Shown: piece by piece, positions 38,701 through 48,639 of the stretch
Numbering within the stretch: the stretch's first letter is position 1
Layout of the letters: every line of letters starts with the position of its first letter
Source of the DNA: Amphiura filiformis
Taxonomy: Eukaryota; Echinodermata; Ophiuroidea; Amphilepidida; Amphiuridae
Direction of reading: 5' to 3'
DNA: 64,000 nt
Assembly: GCF_039555335.1 (NCBI RefSeq)
Contig: NC_092628.1
Location: forward strand, 36,292,965 to 36,356,964
Translations under genes and position numbers: made by a program
Notes under the pieces: generated by a model
Databases searched by the model: none
What the model was told of the DNA's origin: nothing
The model's input: the letters and a program-made list of their open reading frames with translations, nothing else

Positions 38701-41700
38701 TTCTAACTAAAATTGCACACAATAACCAGGTCAAGTTCATCCACCAAATGACTTTAATTGGACCTTCATTATGCAAAAACTTTCCAACTTCTCTGGGGAA
38801 ACCCAGCAAACGCAAAACGTTTTACAGAATACATTTAAAAGTCAGGTTAAAGACCCATTCAGTGATCCCAGCGCAAGTGTACAAAAATAATATTGTTTAT
38901 AAATTACTTAAAAGTGAAGGATATGTCATTCAAATTGTCATTTAAATTGTCATTTGGTATTTTTGAAATGAAATATTTGGCAAAAAACAAAGAAAACAGC
39001 AGTATTGACGAAGTTGAAGCCCCATTACAGAACATGTAGCTAATTTATATACTGTCAGTGTTTTTAAGAAGGCTCTTAAGACACATTTGTATAATTCATT
39101 CTAATTGTTCTGTTGCTCTGTATATATTTTGCTTGTGTATACATATATTTTGGCCTTTCGCCACCTTAAATATTGTATGTAGCGCTATTCTCTTAATGTA
39201 GCAGCGCTTTATAAATGCTCAATATGTATGTATGTATGTATGTATGTATAATGTACTTTCTGTTTTTCTTTCATTGATTTGTTTTAGTTATAAATGTTTT
39301 TTTTTTTACATTATACTCACCAACATACATAAGTGTGTTTATTTCATCAACGTGATGTTGTTTCACAACTGGATCTATGTCATCAACGTCATAAAGTGTA
39401 CTGAAAACAATATCAAAATACATTATCAAGTAAGATTGTAGTAAGGTCATTGTCAGGAGAAGGCTTTGTTTGATACCATTCAAATGTCATGAAATGTGCA
39501 TTTATGCAAAATACACATATTTTATCAAGAACATTTTAAGCTTGATGATTTGCTTGATTGAATCACACTTGCATATCTAATTTCTCCAACTGAACTCAGG
39601 TAGTGCAGCGGTATACCCAGCAAACACAAACCATTTTACAGAAAACGTTTAAATATCAGGTTATACAAAGGGTATAAAATGTTTAATAACATTTAGTTAG
39701 AAAACAATTTTCTGCAAAATATTCTAAGATACTGTTATTAAGAGTTGAAAAAATATTTTGCAAAATTGTTTGCCTAAACTTATTTTTGTAATATCATTCT
39801 GACATCATTTTTAAAATGTTTGTTGTAGTGATTTTAATATAAACTGTTTAAAGTTGAAAAAATGTTTTTATGACCTTTATATAACCAAACCTAAAATGTT
39901 ATTGAAACGTTTTGACCAAAACCAAAATGCGTTTATAACACGTTTTTATCATTTTAAACACAACTTTGAGTTTGCTGAGTAACTCTGAAACGGTAATTGT
40001 GAGGCCCAGGGTTCAATCCCCACTGAGTTTATTATTATGACAGTGCACACATTTAAAATAATCTACTTCTGGAAATTATATGCTGCACATCATGATCATG
40101 CTATAAAAAAATTCATGCTTTTAAAGGCATAGATATATTTAAGAGATTCATTGTTTAATTCTTGTGTATATTTCAGTATTTTCTTTGATGCTTCATATCT
40201 TTTTATTATGCAATATGCTTATGTAACTTCTTGTATTTATGTATTGTGTTTGTCATGCTCTGCACCTAAGAATAGTATCACTATATATTAAAGGGGGATT
40301 TCGTGATCCTAGCATCCTCTTTTTATGACATTGTTCAGTAGATATCCACAAAAAAAGCTTATTCCCAAAATTGCAGTTGATTCCGATTTTGCCTTTGTGA
40401 GTTATGCATGATTATGTGTATTACACTGCTCCATAGGCCACTGTTGTAATTTTGTTCTGGTATGTTTACCAGAACGAAATTCAAATGTGACGATATTTTT
40501 GTTAAACGAACTAATCTGCAAGAAATTTTTGGTACATACTCATTATGTAGCTGGAGGTATCCAGTGGTATAAAAATCTCAACTTTTTTTGAGAAAAGTGG
40601 GGGATGAGGCTTTGGATCAAGAAATGCCCTTTTAATGCCATTATTAATATTTTGATTATAATTTTATAAATAACATTTTTAAAGCTCCTTTAAAATTCCA
40701 TTTTCTATAAATTGCAATTGTGAACTATAGCTCAAACGACATAACATCAGTACTGAGCAATTAGTTATTATAGTACAGCGTAATAATGTTTGACTTTAAC
40801 CCTAACAGGACCAAGTACTACAAAATACTACTTGATATATGCGCTGTTCGTGCGTTCATCCCACATGGTGTGATGACGCAATAAGCCTCTAAGTAATAAT
40901 ATATAGAGTGCACGGTTTAGCTGGCCAGCGAAGCCCAAGACCTGTGGCAAGGTGTCGCCGACCCAGTGCTTGGCATGCGAGAGGGTCTTGGGTTCGAATC
41001 CCACCCAGAGCAAACAACTTCTTTCTTTGATTTCTCTCTTTATTCCTCCTTCTTCCCTTCCCGTCATGAAAAAAGCCCTGAGGGGTTAGGGTTAGGTTAC
41101 CACTATCGAAACTCAGTATAGGCTCAATTAACCCTAACCCTCCAACTACAAAATACTACTTGATATATGCGCTGTTCGTGCGTGCATCCCACGTGGTGTG
41201 ATGACGCAATCACCCTAAGTGATATATAGGCACGGTTTCGCTGGCCAGCGAAGCCCAAGACCTGTGGCAAGGTGTCGCCGACCCAGTGCTTGGCATGCAA
41301 GGGGTCTCGGGTTCGAATCCCACCCAGAGCAAACAACTTTGTGCTTTGTTTTCTCTCTTTATTCCTTCCTTCTTTCCCTTCCCTTCACGAAAAAGCCCTG
41401 AGGGGGTTAGGGTTAGTTTGAGTGGAGATTGTATCACGCATTAGTTTGGTTACCTGTTGTTACTGGGATGCACTTCACCAACAAATGCTGGACATATGAG
41501 ATAGGCTACAGCAGGACCTAGATATGATGCTGATGCTGCAATAGCTGTTGATGTAATTCTTTGGTGAGGAGGAAACCATGTTGCTGACAGTAAAGCTGGT
41601 GCTGCCATCATAACTGGACCAGCAAAACCAATGACAATCTGACCTAAATGCATCACCCTGTATAACATGAAAGTGTATGTGATATTATAAGGAATATATT

Positions 41701-44700
41701 TTCACGCATGCTGTGTACTTTTACTGTCAGCCTGGGAGGGTCAACTAACTCAACTTGTATTTCCCCCACATACAAAAAAACAAGTAAAAAGGGTCTCTTT
41801 TTCATGGCCAGGCACGATACATGAGTACCTCACTTACATGTAGGGTATCAAAAAAGGGGTATGTTTTGAAAATCTCTGGTCATACATGGTGTGTACACTG
41901 TGAACCTTGAGGGGTCTCACAGGAGAAACTTTAATGGTATCAAAAAAGCGGGTATGTTTTGAAAATCTCTGGTCATACATGGTGTGTACACTGTGAACCT
42001 TGAGGGGTCTCACAGGAGAAACTTTAATGGTATCAAAAAGGGGTATGTTTTGAAAATCTCTGGTCATACATGGTGTGTACACTGTGAACCTTGAGGGTCT
42101 CACAGGAGAAACTTTAATGGTATCAAAAAGGGGTATGTTTTGAAAATCTCTGGTCATACATGGTGTGTACACTGTGAACCTTGAGGGGTCTCACAGGAGA
42201 AACTTTAATGGTATCAAAAAAAGGGTATGTTTTGAAAATCTCTGGTCATACATGGTGTGTACACTGTGAACCTTGTGGGGTCTCACATGAGAAACTTTAA
42301 TGGTATCAAAAAAGGGGTATGTTTTGAAAATCTCTGGTCATACATGGTGTGTACACTGTGAACCTTGAGGGGTCTCACAGGAGAAACTTTAATGGCATCA
42401 AAAAGCGGGTATGTTTTGAAAATCTCTGGTCATACATGGTGTGTACACTGTGAACCTTGAGGGGTCTCACAGGAGAAACTTTAATGGTATCAAAAAAGGG
42501 GTATGTTTTGAAAATCTCTGGTCATACATGGTGTGTACACTGTGAACCTTGAGGGGTCTCACAGGAGAAACTTTAATGGTATCAAAAAAGGGGTATGTTT
42601 TGAAAATCTCTGGTCATACATGGTGTGTACACTGTGAACCTTGAGGGGTCTCACAGGAGAAACTTTAATGGTATCAAAAAAGGGGTATGTTTTGAAAATC
42701 TCTGGTCATACATGGTGTGTACACTGTGAACCTTGAGGGGTCTCACAGGAGAAACTTTAATGGTATCAAAAAAGGGGTATGTTTTGAAAATCTCTGGTCA
42801 TACATGGTGTGTACACTGTGAACCTTGAGGGGTCTCACAGGAGAAACTTTAATGGAGAATAATGGAATTCTCATAATTTTAGTAAAAACAATCGGAATAG
42901 GGTGATAGAAAAAAAAACATGGATGAGAGCGTTAGACACAAATTTCCAGTGAGTACGCATACTACATGCTATATCATATGCATCTTGATTGCAATAGTTG
43001 CTATGCATCATTGTTGCTTACCATTTTATATATGCTAAAGGAATAGGTAAACATCTAATGCCAGTACCCACAAATAAGCATGCAGCTCCCAGTGTGACAG
43101 CTACCTTTAAACCTGCAAAATGATGCATACGATACAAACTAAACATTAATATGTGCACTAATACATCGAGGCTTGCAACATTTCTCCATGCCGTGTGCAC
43201 ATGTGGTACCATCATCACATGGCTATTTCTGTGCGGCCATTTCTCAGGCTTATTAATTACAGTATAAAACTACAGCCATGTAGGTTATCAGAGAGCACCT
43301 CTGAACAGAAATAGTTATATATAGTTTTCTCATTAAAGGTTACCCTCTAAAGCAGTGTTTGTTAGCTTTTGTTTTTTGTAAGGCATATAGACGAATCCAA
43401 ATACACGCATTCCTACACCTGACTAGCAGCCTTTAGTTGGGTCCCCGTCGGCTACAATGCATCCAAAATGTGAAATGTTTCGGCCTTGGCGGAAATTTTA
43501 AACTGTATTCCATCACCTGTTTTACAACTTCCGCGAAAACACAGGTAGACAAAAGAATGATGAATTAAAGTTTACAACACAATACAGTTCCAACAGTTGT
43601 GCAAATAAAAGCCGCCTTACACCTAGAGAAGGTCGAGGAGGGTTAATAGAATAATACAATAGAGATAATTCCGCAGGTAATCCCGTCGCATCTATTCATA
43701 GATGTACAAACAGGATGAACAAAAGGACTATGTATGCGACAGGATTACCTCTATTGTATATATTATTCTCATTAACCCGATCGTCTTTGCATCTTCTCTA
43801 GGTGGTTAGGCGGCTTTTATTCGGCGCTCAAAACACCAGGTTGGTGCTAGCGGAAACCAAAGATGGCCGACCAAATCCTGACCATGACTTGGCTCCTTGG
43901 ATTCGTCTATAGGCTTCAAACAAAAATGTCTTGAAGTTTTGAGACATTTTTAAAATGCGTGTTCTCAAATTTTTGAATTTTTAAAGAAATTTTGAAACTT
44001 GACATCTGCAGTGGACACCTGCATGGGAGGGTTATTGGATGCTGTACTTGGCCAATTGAGCAATTTCAAGAGTATTTTGGTGCAGCAGTGACCATATATG
44101 CAAAGTATTTCTATGTTATTAATCTTTGGGACCAATTATCTTCCTGAGCCATTATGGCTTTGCTGCCCAAGACTATTGCATGTTTTTGATCAACTCCTTC
44201 ACAATTTGTATGATTTGTGTTTAAACAATTTGTATTAAACTTGGCAATTGAGAAATACACAAAAGGCATTAACCATTGAAGTATGTCCAACAATTCAATA
44301 CATACATGTATGTATTTGTTCATTTATTTCTAGGGTGTGAAGATATTAGACATTGTCATATAGAGCCATACCTTTTACATCCATGAGCCATGAATAAAAG
44401 AATGCGCTGAGAACAAAAGTGGTACACCCCCAGCTGGTAATCAGTGCAATATCTGAGTCTGTCCATCCTAGTACTATCTTGGCTGTAAACAATGGAATAC
44501 AGTAAATGAAATGGGAATTAAGACACAATAAAGAATATGAAATAAAAATACACACATGGATGTCTTCTTGTTACCATGTGGTAAAAAGGTCAAGGGATGA
44601 ACCTGTGTTCCCAGGCCAGAGTGCCCATCTCTGTTTTGAAGAGATTGGGACAGAATCGCATACATGTTACAGCAGGAATATGTATGCTGAAAGGCCACAG

Positions 44701-46718
44701 AATTGCAAACTTGTTCAAAATAAAGGCCTAATTTCAGGGACCGACTATTACACTAATATTGCTGTTATCATTGCTTAAACAAAAAGTATATGAGTGTCCA
44801 AAACTTAGAAGTTAAGAAGCCAAAACAGACACTTCTTTATCCACACACAGGCGGGGTGTCTGAGTGGGATGTGCATCCTCCAACAGTACTGGGAAATAAA
44901 TCAAACTAACTTGAAGGCCAACTGAAGCCATTTCATTGACCATTATTTTTGGCGATATAGTTGCGTTATCATTGCTTAGGGGGCTGGCATTTTCCTCGGA
45001 AGGGGGGTCCCAAATATGTCGGTGACCGTAGTCAAATTTTTATTGCCCCCATCATGGGCAAATTTTTTTTATGCCCCCCCCCTCTGGGGTCGAAAATTTC
45101 TAGGGCCCCCCCCCCCCCCTACACAGACTCAAGACAAAATATTATTCACTGCTGGAACTAAGGCACGGAGCGCTGAACATTCTATGACCCCCCCTGTATT
45201 TTTGGGGCCCCCTTTCCAAAGAAAATGCCAGCCCCTTAACAGTATTTGAGGCATTTTGGAAGTGCTCTATGCATGTTTTAAACAAACTACCTGAGTTAGG
45301 CAAAGAACACCTTTTGTTTGGAGCTATTCAGACATACGGTTTTTAAATACACACATTTTAAATTTCTTTGTATTGTATTGTTTTTATCAATAATCAATAT
45401 AGGTAACAAGCTAATATAACTTAAAAGTGCTCATTAATGTTTTTGTGATTTGTGCAAAAATAACTGCAAATGTTACTAAAAACAATGCAATGTTTATAAC
45501 ATTTTTGTTTAATAGAATATTGGTTTCACACTTGGTCAAAGTGTTCCTAATGACTTCAGATCATTTATGCATAATTAATGGGCACTTATTTTATCTATTT
45601 ATGCAGGGCAGGCAGGTCTGAGGGGGTTGTGCACTGTCATCACTTTCAGCATTAGGGGACAAATCAAAATAAAGACCTAATTGACGCCATTTCATGGACC
45701 ATTTTGACACTATAGTTGTTATAAAGTGTATGGATGTCCAAAACAGAAGATAAGGCCGACTTGAAGATTTACTTTTTTTTAACATGAAAGGGGCACGGGC
45801 TGTGTACCCCTGCCTGGATTCGTCACTGGCTTGAAAATCAAGGGCTTCACTGATCCTTTTTGTTCCCAGAATTCTGCTGCTGTATTGAATTAATTATAGG
45901 CCGTGTTAAATTTAATAGTTCATCTCAAAGCCCAATTCCCAGGTTAAAAACCTACATGTAATCATGCTATTGTGGAATGTGGTTAAATCTTATCTGTGGG
46001 CTTTGAGTTTAAAAAAATTGAGGTGTGTGATAAAAAGCACTTGTGAGGAATGCTATTTTGTGAATGATCAGTGTGATTGTCGGAGTGTGAGTGTAAGCTT
46101 AAGGAGTGTGATAAATCACACTCCTTATGATCATTTTGTGTGGAGGAGTGTGATCACACTCACACTCTTTAAAACGCAAAGCCTGTTGTGGTGGAACGAG
46201 CTTTTTGATTACATACCACCTTTTCATCTCTCAACGGTTTCACTGTGGTGAAGATACCGGTCAAGATGCAGAATTTGATTGAGATTTACAATTTAGGCTA
46301 TAAAGTTGATGTCTCGCGATGTCAGAATCTGTAAGATTTTTGTGTTGTGAATAATATGGAAAAAAAACAGTGGAAAAAAATGAATAACTTGCAAAAAGTG
46401 GGCGATAGATTTTAATGCGTGCTGGGGCTTTGAGACGAACTATTATTATTTATAAAATGGCCTAAATACACAAGTTCAAGTATACATACCTGTATCTGCA
46501 ATTGGTCCAAATGTGTTCCATAAACAAAGTTGTGAAGCAGCTAACAATACGAATACAAACAACACATACCACCTACTTGTATATAGACGGTATTCTACTA
46601 TCGGATTGGAATTAGACTTAGGACTATTCAGGGACACAAGTAAGTCTGGGCTAGCCGGCAAATCAGTTAATGTGTCATCTAAAAGATGTGTAGTTTCTCC
46701 ACATGTTCCCGACTCCAT
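29739..46718 (-). CDS. SLC49A4: SLC49A4 (DIRC2)-like lysosomal MFS transporter
   Basis: Complete 12-TM major facilitator of the FLVCR/SLC49 family. Exons in transcript order: 46490-46718, 44372-44482, 43022-43112, 41454-41657, 39321-39400, 34761-34890, 34504-34615, 33867-33934, 33565-33689, 32180-32356, 29739-29857. They total 1446 nt, 481 codons plus TGA, close to the human protein (about 478), and every splice phase closes. Exon 1 holds a soluble N-tail and TM1 with the family pattern LCLWNTFGPIA; exon 2 has GWTDSDIALITSWG; exon 6 ends TM6 at VLIYFP before a Pro-rich loop; exon 8 has SGWIGFYANIAG; exon 10 has YPVAEGI; the C-terminus KEEYNRLSLD matches the family tail. Residues 8-13 (ETTHLL) fit an acidic dileucine lysosomal sorting signal. 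The human protein sits in lysosomes and has been reported to export pyridoxine with protons; the substrate here is inferred only. Introns carry an 11-copy minisatellite and several transposons. Confidence 0.93.
30487..30637. mobile_element. MITE with CTATTCCAGTTGAAATCC ends
   Basis: 151 bp bounded by CTATTCCAGTTGAAATCC and GGATTTCAACTGGAATAG, in the last SLC49A4 intron. Confidence 0.75.
31916..32099. mobile_element. hAT-like MITE with CAGRGATGCCA ends
   Basis: 184 bp, CAGAGATGCCACCCTCCC to GTTGGCATCCCTG, with the phrase CCTCCCTATTTT repeated inside. Flanks GTATAC / GTATGC nearly match, so the target duplication is uncertain. It lies just below SLC49A4 exon 10. Confidence 0.6.
32550..32630. 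mobile_element. MITE with CTAAAGTTTG ends, copy 2
   Basis: Left end AACTAAAGTTTGTTCGGTTT is identical to that at 9741; right end AACAAACTTTAG. Interior deleted relative to copy 1. Confidence 0.6.
33309..33356. repeat. Inverted repeat AATAAACGCCCCC
   Basis: AATAAACGCCCCC (33309) faces GGGGGCGTTTATT (33344) across a 22-bp loop, in the SLC49A4 intron below exon 9. Probably a MITE centre or end. Confidence 0.7.
35030..35300. repeat. Pyrimidine-rich low-complexity tract
   Basis: CT-rich simple sequence (CTTCTCCTCTC, TTTCTTTC, CCCTCTC). The Leu/Phe/Ser-rich reading frame in it is an artefact. Confidence 0.9.
35354..38290. mobile_element. 2.9-kb non-autonomous DNA element with repeated TTACCTACGAATAC motif
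   Basis: Inverted ends: GGTGTATACATATGGTCGAA..AAAAGTGTAC on the left, and on the right the complement of GGGTGTATATGGTCGAATCC..AAAAAGTGTCCAC. TCTTTT lies on both outer sides. The motif TTACCTACGAATAC or a close variant occurs at about 35741, 35931, 36121, 36494, 36865, 36885 and 37219, and inverted at 36090 and 36460. No coding frame is visible. A G-rich-ended element (37494-37995) has inserted into it. It lies in the SLC49A4 intron between exons 5 and 6. Confidence 0.7.
37494..37995. mobile_element. G-rich-ended element, copy F1
   Basis: CCGGGGGCACTCAACTTTGG to TGAAGTGCCCCCGG, 502 bp, flanked by the 8-bp direct repeat CCCTGTGG (37486-37493, 37996-38003). The interior is built of degenerate copies of a phrase like CTGTCACCCAAAGACCCCAT. 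It is the reverse-orientation relative of F2 at 52387. Confidence 0.85.
38404..38800. repeat. Degenerate tandem repeat, about 4 units
   Basis: Blocks like CAAATGACTTCAATTGGGCC followed by TTCATTTTC and AACTTCTNNGGGG recur near 38404, 38555, 38650 and 38745, with uneven spacing of 90-150 bp. Confidence 0.55.
38804..38870. mobile_element. Junction of a CCCAGCAAACA element and an ATTCAGTGATCC element
   Basis: CCCAGCAAACGCAAAACG...CAGGTTAAAG is followed at once by ACCCATTCAGTGATCCCAGCG. Both modules recur together in the nest at 54934-56671. Confidence 0.5.
39000..39249 (+). mobile_element. LINE 3' end with (ATGT)n tail
   Basis: A frame ending VFKKALKTHLYNSF-stop near 39102 matches the usual C-terminus of L2/CR1-type ORF2. 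The 3' UTR follows and ends GCAGCGCTTTATAAATGCTC and an (ATGT)n run (about 39218-39249). Heavily 5'-truncated. The SINEs at 12696 and 49331 end in the same GCGCT(T/A)TATAAAT tail. Confidence 0.65.
39616..39979. mobile_element. CCCAGCAAACA-family element
   Basis: CCCAGCAAACACAAACCATT at the left; TTTGAGTTTGCTGAG at the right as the inverted end. The interior is rich in AAAATGTTT/AAACATTTT. Related to 38804 and to the outer layer of the nest at 54934. Confidence 0.65.
40288..40635. mobile_element. TTAA-bounded MITE, family A copy 2
   Basis: 348 bp, TTAAAGGGGGATTTCGTGATCC to GGATCAAGAAATGCCCTTTTAA; inverted relative to the copy at 3223-3566, with the same inner CTGGT..ACCAGAAC palindrome. Confidence 0.8.
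40796..41096 (-). mobile_element. TTAACCCTAAC-ended element with tRNA-like core, copy 1
   Basis: Starts TTAACCCTAACAGG and ends GGGGTTAGGGTTAG. The interior includes GGTGTCGCCGACCCAG and a B-box-like GGTTCGAATCCC on the plus strand. Nearly the whole element repeats 330-340 bp later. Confidence 0.7.
41128..41416 (-). mobile_element. TTAACCCTAAC-ended element with tRNA-like core, copy 2
   Basis: Second, very similar copy in the same orientation (TTAACCCTAACCCTCC to GGGGGTTAGGGTTAG). It stops about 40 bp short of SLC49A4 exon 4 (41454). The minus-strand frames in both copies are not genes. Confidence 0.7.
41731..42855. repeat. 11-copy 92-bp minisatellite with G-rich-element flank
   Basis: Units of 90-93 bp, e.g. 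GGGTATGTTTTGAAAATCTC, CATGGTGTGTACACTGTGAA and GGAGAAACTTTAATGGTATC, begin at about 41861, 41954, 42045, 42135, 42227, 42319, 42411, 42503, 42595, 42687 and 42779, and are nearly identical. The 120 bp to the left (CCTGGGAGGG, AAGTAAAAAGGGTCT, CAGGCAC) match the left end of element F4 at 57777. The repeat lies in the intron between SLC49A4 exons 4 and 3. The long minus-strand frame is an artefact. Confidence 0.9.
43382..43914. mobile_element. Fold-back element with GACGAATCCAA ends
   Basis: Outer ends GGCATATAGACGAATCCAA and TTGGATTCGTCTATAGGC. Inside, a second, longer imperfect inverted pair: AATAAAAGCCGCCTTACACC..CACCTAGAGAAG region around 43606 against CTTCTCTAGGTGGTTAGGCG near 43795. Non-coding, in an SLC49A4 intron. 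Confidence 0.75.
44979..45236. mobile_element. MITE with GGGGCTGGCATTTTC ends and TTA flanks
   Basis: 258 bp, GGGGGCTGGCATTTTCCTCG to GAAAATGCCAGCCCC, flanked by TTA on both sides, which fits the 3-bp duplication of PIF/Harbinger elements. It contains runs of 9 and 14 C. Confidence 0.75.
45914..46444. mobile_element. 531-bp element with AATAGTTCRTCTCAAAGCCC ends
   Basis: 20-bp inverted ends with one mismatch. The middle is dense in GAGTGTGA / TCACACTC boxes, including the hairpin AAGGAGTGTGATAAATCACACTCCTT (split as GGAGTGTGAT / ATCACACTCC) and the palindrome GAGTGTGATCACACTC. It lies 45 bp inside intron 1 from SLC49A4 exon 1. Confidence 0.8.
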
Positions 46719-47928
46719 TCTGCAAGCTAGCAGTAGTTAAGATTCTGCAAGATCAGTTGAAGATCCTGCTCGTCTAGTCAAAACGTGGCGTTGTATTTAA
46801 GCTTATTTAGAACAAGAAGAAGATCAACTCAATACGCAATACTGCCATGCCTATGGCTAAGGCCAATTACAAAATTGATCCTTAGTTTCCTGTTTCCCTC
46901 GCGCGTCCAAAATCAAGAATGGAAAAATATTTAATTATTTTATTTTTATTTAGGTATTTTCATCTTTTAATTGACTTTGTAATTACTTTTATTTGCTAAT
47001 ATCTGTTTTTGATCATCTCAACTTTGATTATGAATATAAAACAAGAACATCGTAGGGTCCCCTACTAATATTAATGTAAAAAATCAATTATAAAAGTAAA
47101 ATAATTAAACCCGTAGTCTTAGTCAAAATGACCAAATGGACTGTTGATAATAGTCACGACCACATTTTCAAAATAAAGAAAGTAATAGATAATTAATAAT
47201 TAATAGATAATTAATAATTAATAATTAAAAGTCGCCTCGTCCTTTATTTTCAAACTTGAAACAGGAAACTAAGAATTAATTGTGAAGGGCCTAATAATTA
47301 CTATATCTGCCATTCATAAATTTAGTGGTCACTATGAACATGATGAAGAACATGAAGAATGCTTCCAGGAATGTTTTCAAGTTCAACTCTGTGATGAATC
47401 ACAGATCTGCAAAAGATGAGTACCTGCATCGGCACACACGAACATCAAAATGATCAAATCATAAATGAAAACAGAGTTTGACCTATAATTGTGAATTGCA
47501 TATAATCATTATCATCACTGATCAGCACCAAAAGATTACCGTACTGCAAGTTCAGTGCATTTAGCGACCCAGAATTCCCGGACAATACATTGATAACGGT
47601 GTTTGCACTTCGCATACACTCATCATGCACTCATGTAGCAAATTGTCATGAGTCAGGTGGATATCATGTTTGACATGCACACAGTCGCACAGTTCACAGT
47701 AAATCCTGCCCCGGTACAAATAATTGCCCCCATCCATAAAATCACGTAGCGTAAACTGCAGATGCACTGTTGAGTGTAGGCTTGATTCGACCGTCATTTT
47801 TGTTACGTAGATAATGTATGATGAACAAGTCGCCATTACAGATTTTCACAACACAGTTTCTTCCGGAGCTCCGAGTCTAACCAGCCCATGCGATTCGTTT
47901 CGTCATCTTCATTGTATACCCGGGGGGG

Positions 47929-48363
47929 CCACTTACATTACGTGATGGACACCATGCTCATGTATGGACTCTTGAAACGCACCCTAAACGAGTATTACTC
48001 AGCGCGTGCAAAACATACCCTAAACCAGTATTTTGCCATTTTTTAACACTAAGAAAGTAAAAATTCATGTTCAGGTTCTTGTTAAATATTAGTAGTTTGA
48101 TGTTTCTTAATGTTTTACCCTAAGATATGTTCTGATAGAAGCCAAACATAGCCTATTTCACCCTTTTTTATTTTGCCATTAAACTTTGGTACCCTAAGCA
48201 AGTATTTTGCTTGAAAAGTATACCCTTTTTCCTGATTTTTGGCGTTTTTGACACCCTAAACAGGTACAGCGCTGTACTTGCCCAGTGCTGAAAAACAACC
48301 CTTTTTACTTGTTTTTATACATGAGCATGGTGTCCACCTTGAAATACAAGTGGCCCCCCCGGG
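47929..48363. mobile_element. G-rich-ended element, copy F3
   Basis: CCCGGGGGGGCCACTT to AAGTGGCCCCCCCGGG, 435 bp, flanked by the 8-bp direct repeat ATTGTATA (47921-47928, 48364-48371). Inner inverted CACCATGCTCATGTAT. The interior is degenerate copies of ACCCTAAAC(A/G)AGTATTTTGC-like phrases. Confidence 0.88.
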
Positions 48364-48639
48364 ATTGTATAAAATTGACGTTTTATTTCATTGGTCGCAA
48401 TCTGAATGTCACTGGAAACGTGTCACTCACGGTGAGAACATTTCGTAAATTGAATTTGGAGCTGATAGTAATATCATATAGTGTATGTATCATTGTATAT
48501 CGAGGTTTCATGAAAGCTTATCATCATCAGTGATCATCATCATGTTTTATGTCATTGACGTCATTGTACAATGTTGTAAGTTATAACAGACTAACCCCCT
48601 TCTAGTAAAAATTTCATTTGAATAAACACAGCTTTCAAC

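Noticed and set aside
41128..41336. Telomere repeat or chromosome end
   Set aside because: Only two CCCTAA-like units at the ends of a dispersed element, in mid-contig between exons.
41834..42172. Minus-strand frame with three repeats of about 30 residues
   Set aside because: It reads through a 92-bp minisatellite whose unit is not a multiple of three; the frame survives only over the first units, where spacing is 93, 91 and 90.
41846..42855. Possible CRISPR-like array
   Set aside because: Units are 92-bp head-to-tail copies without variable spacers, in an animal intron.
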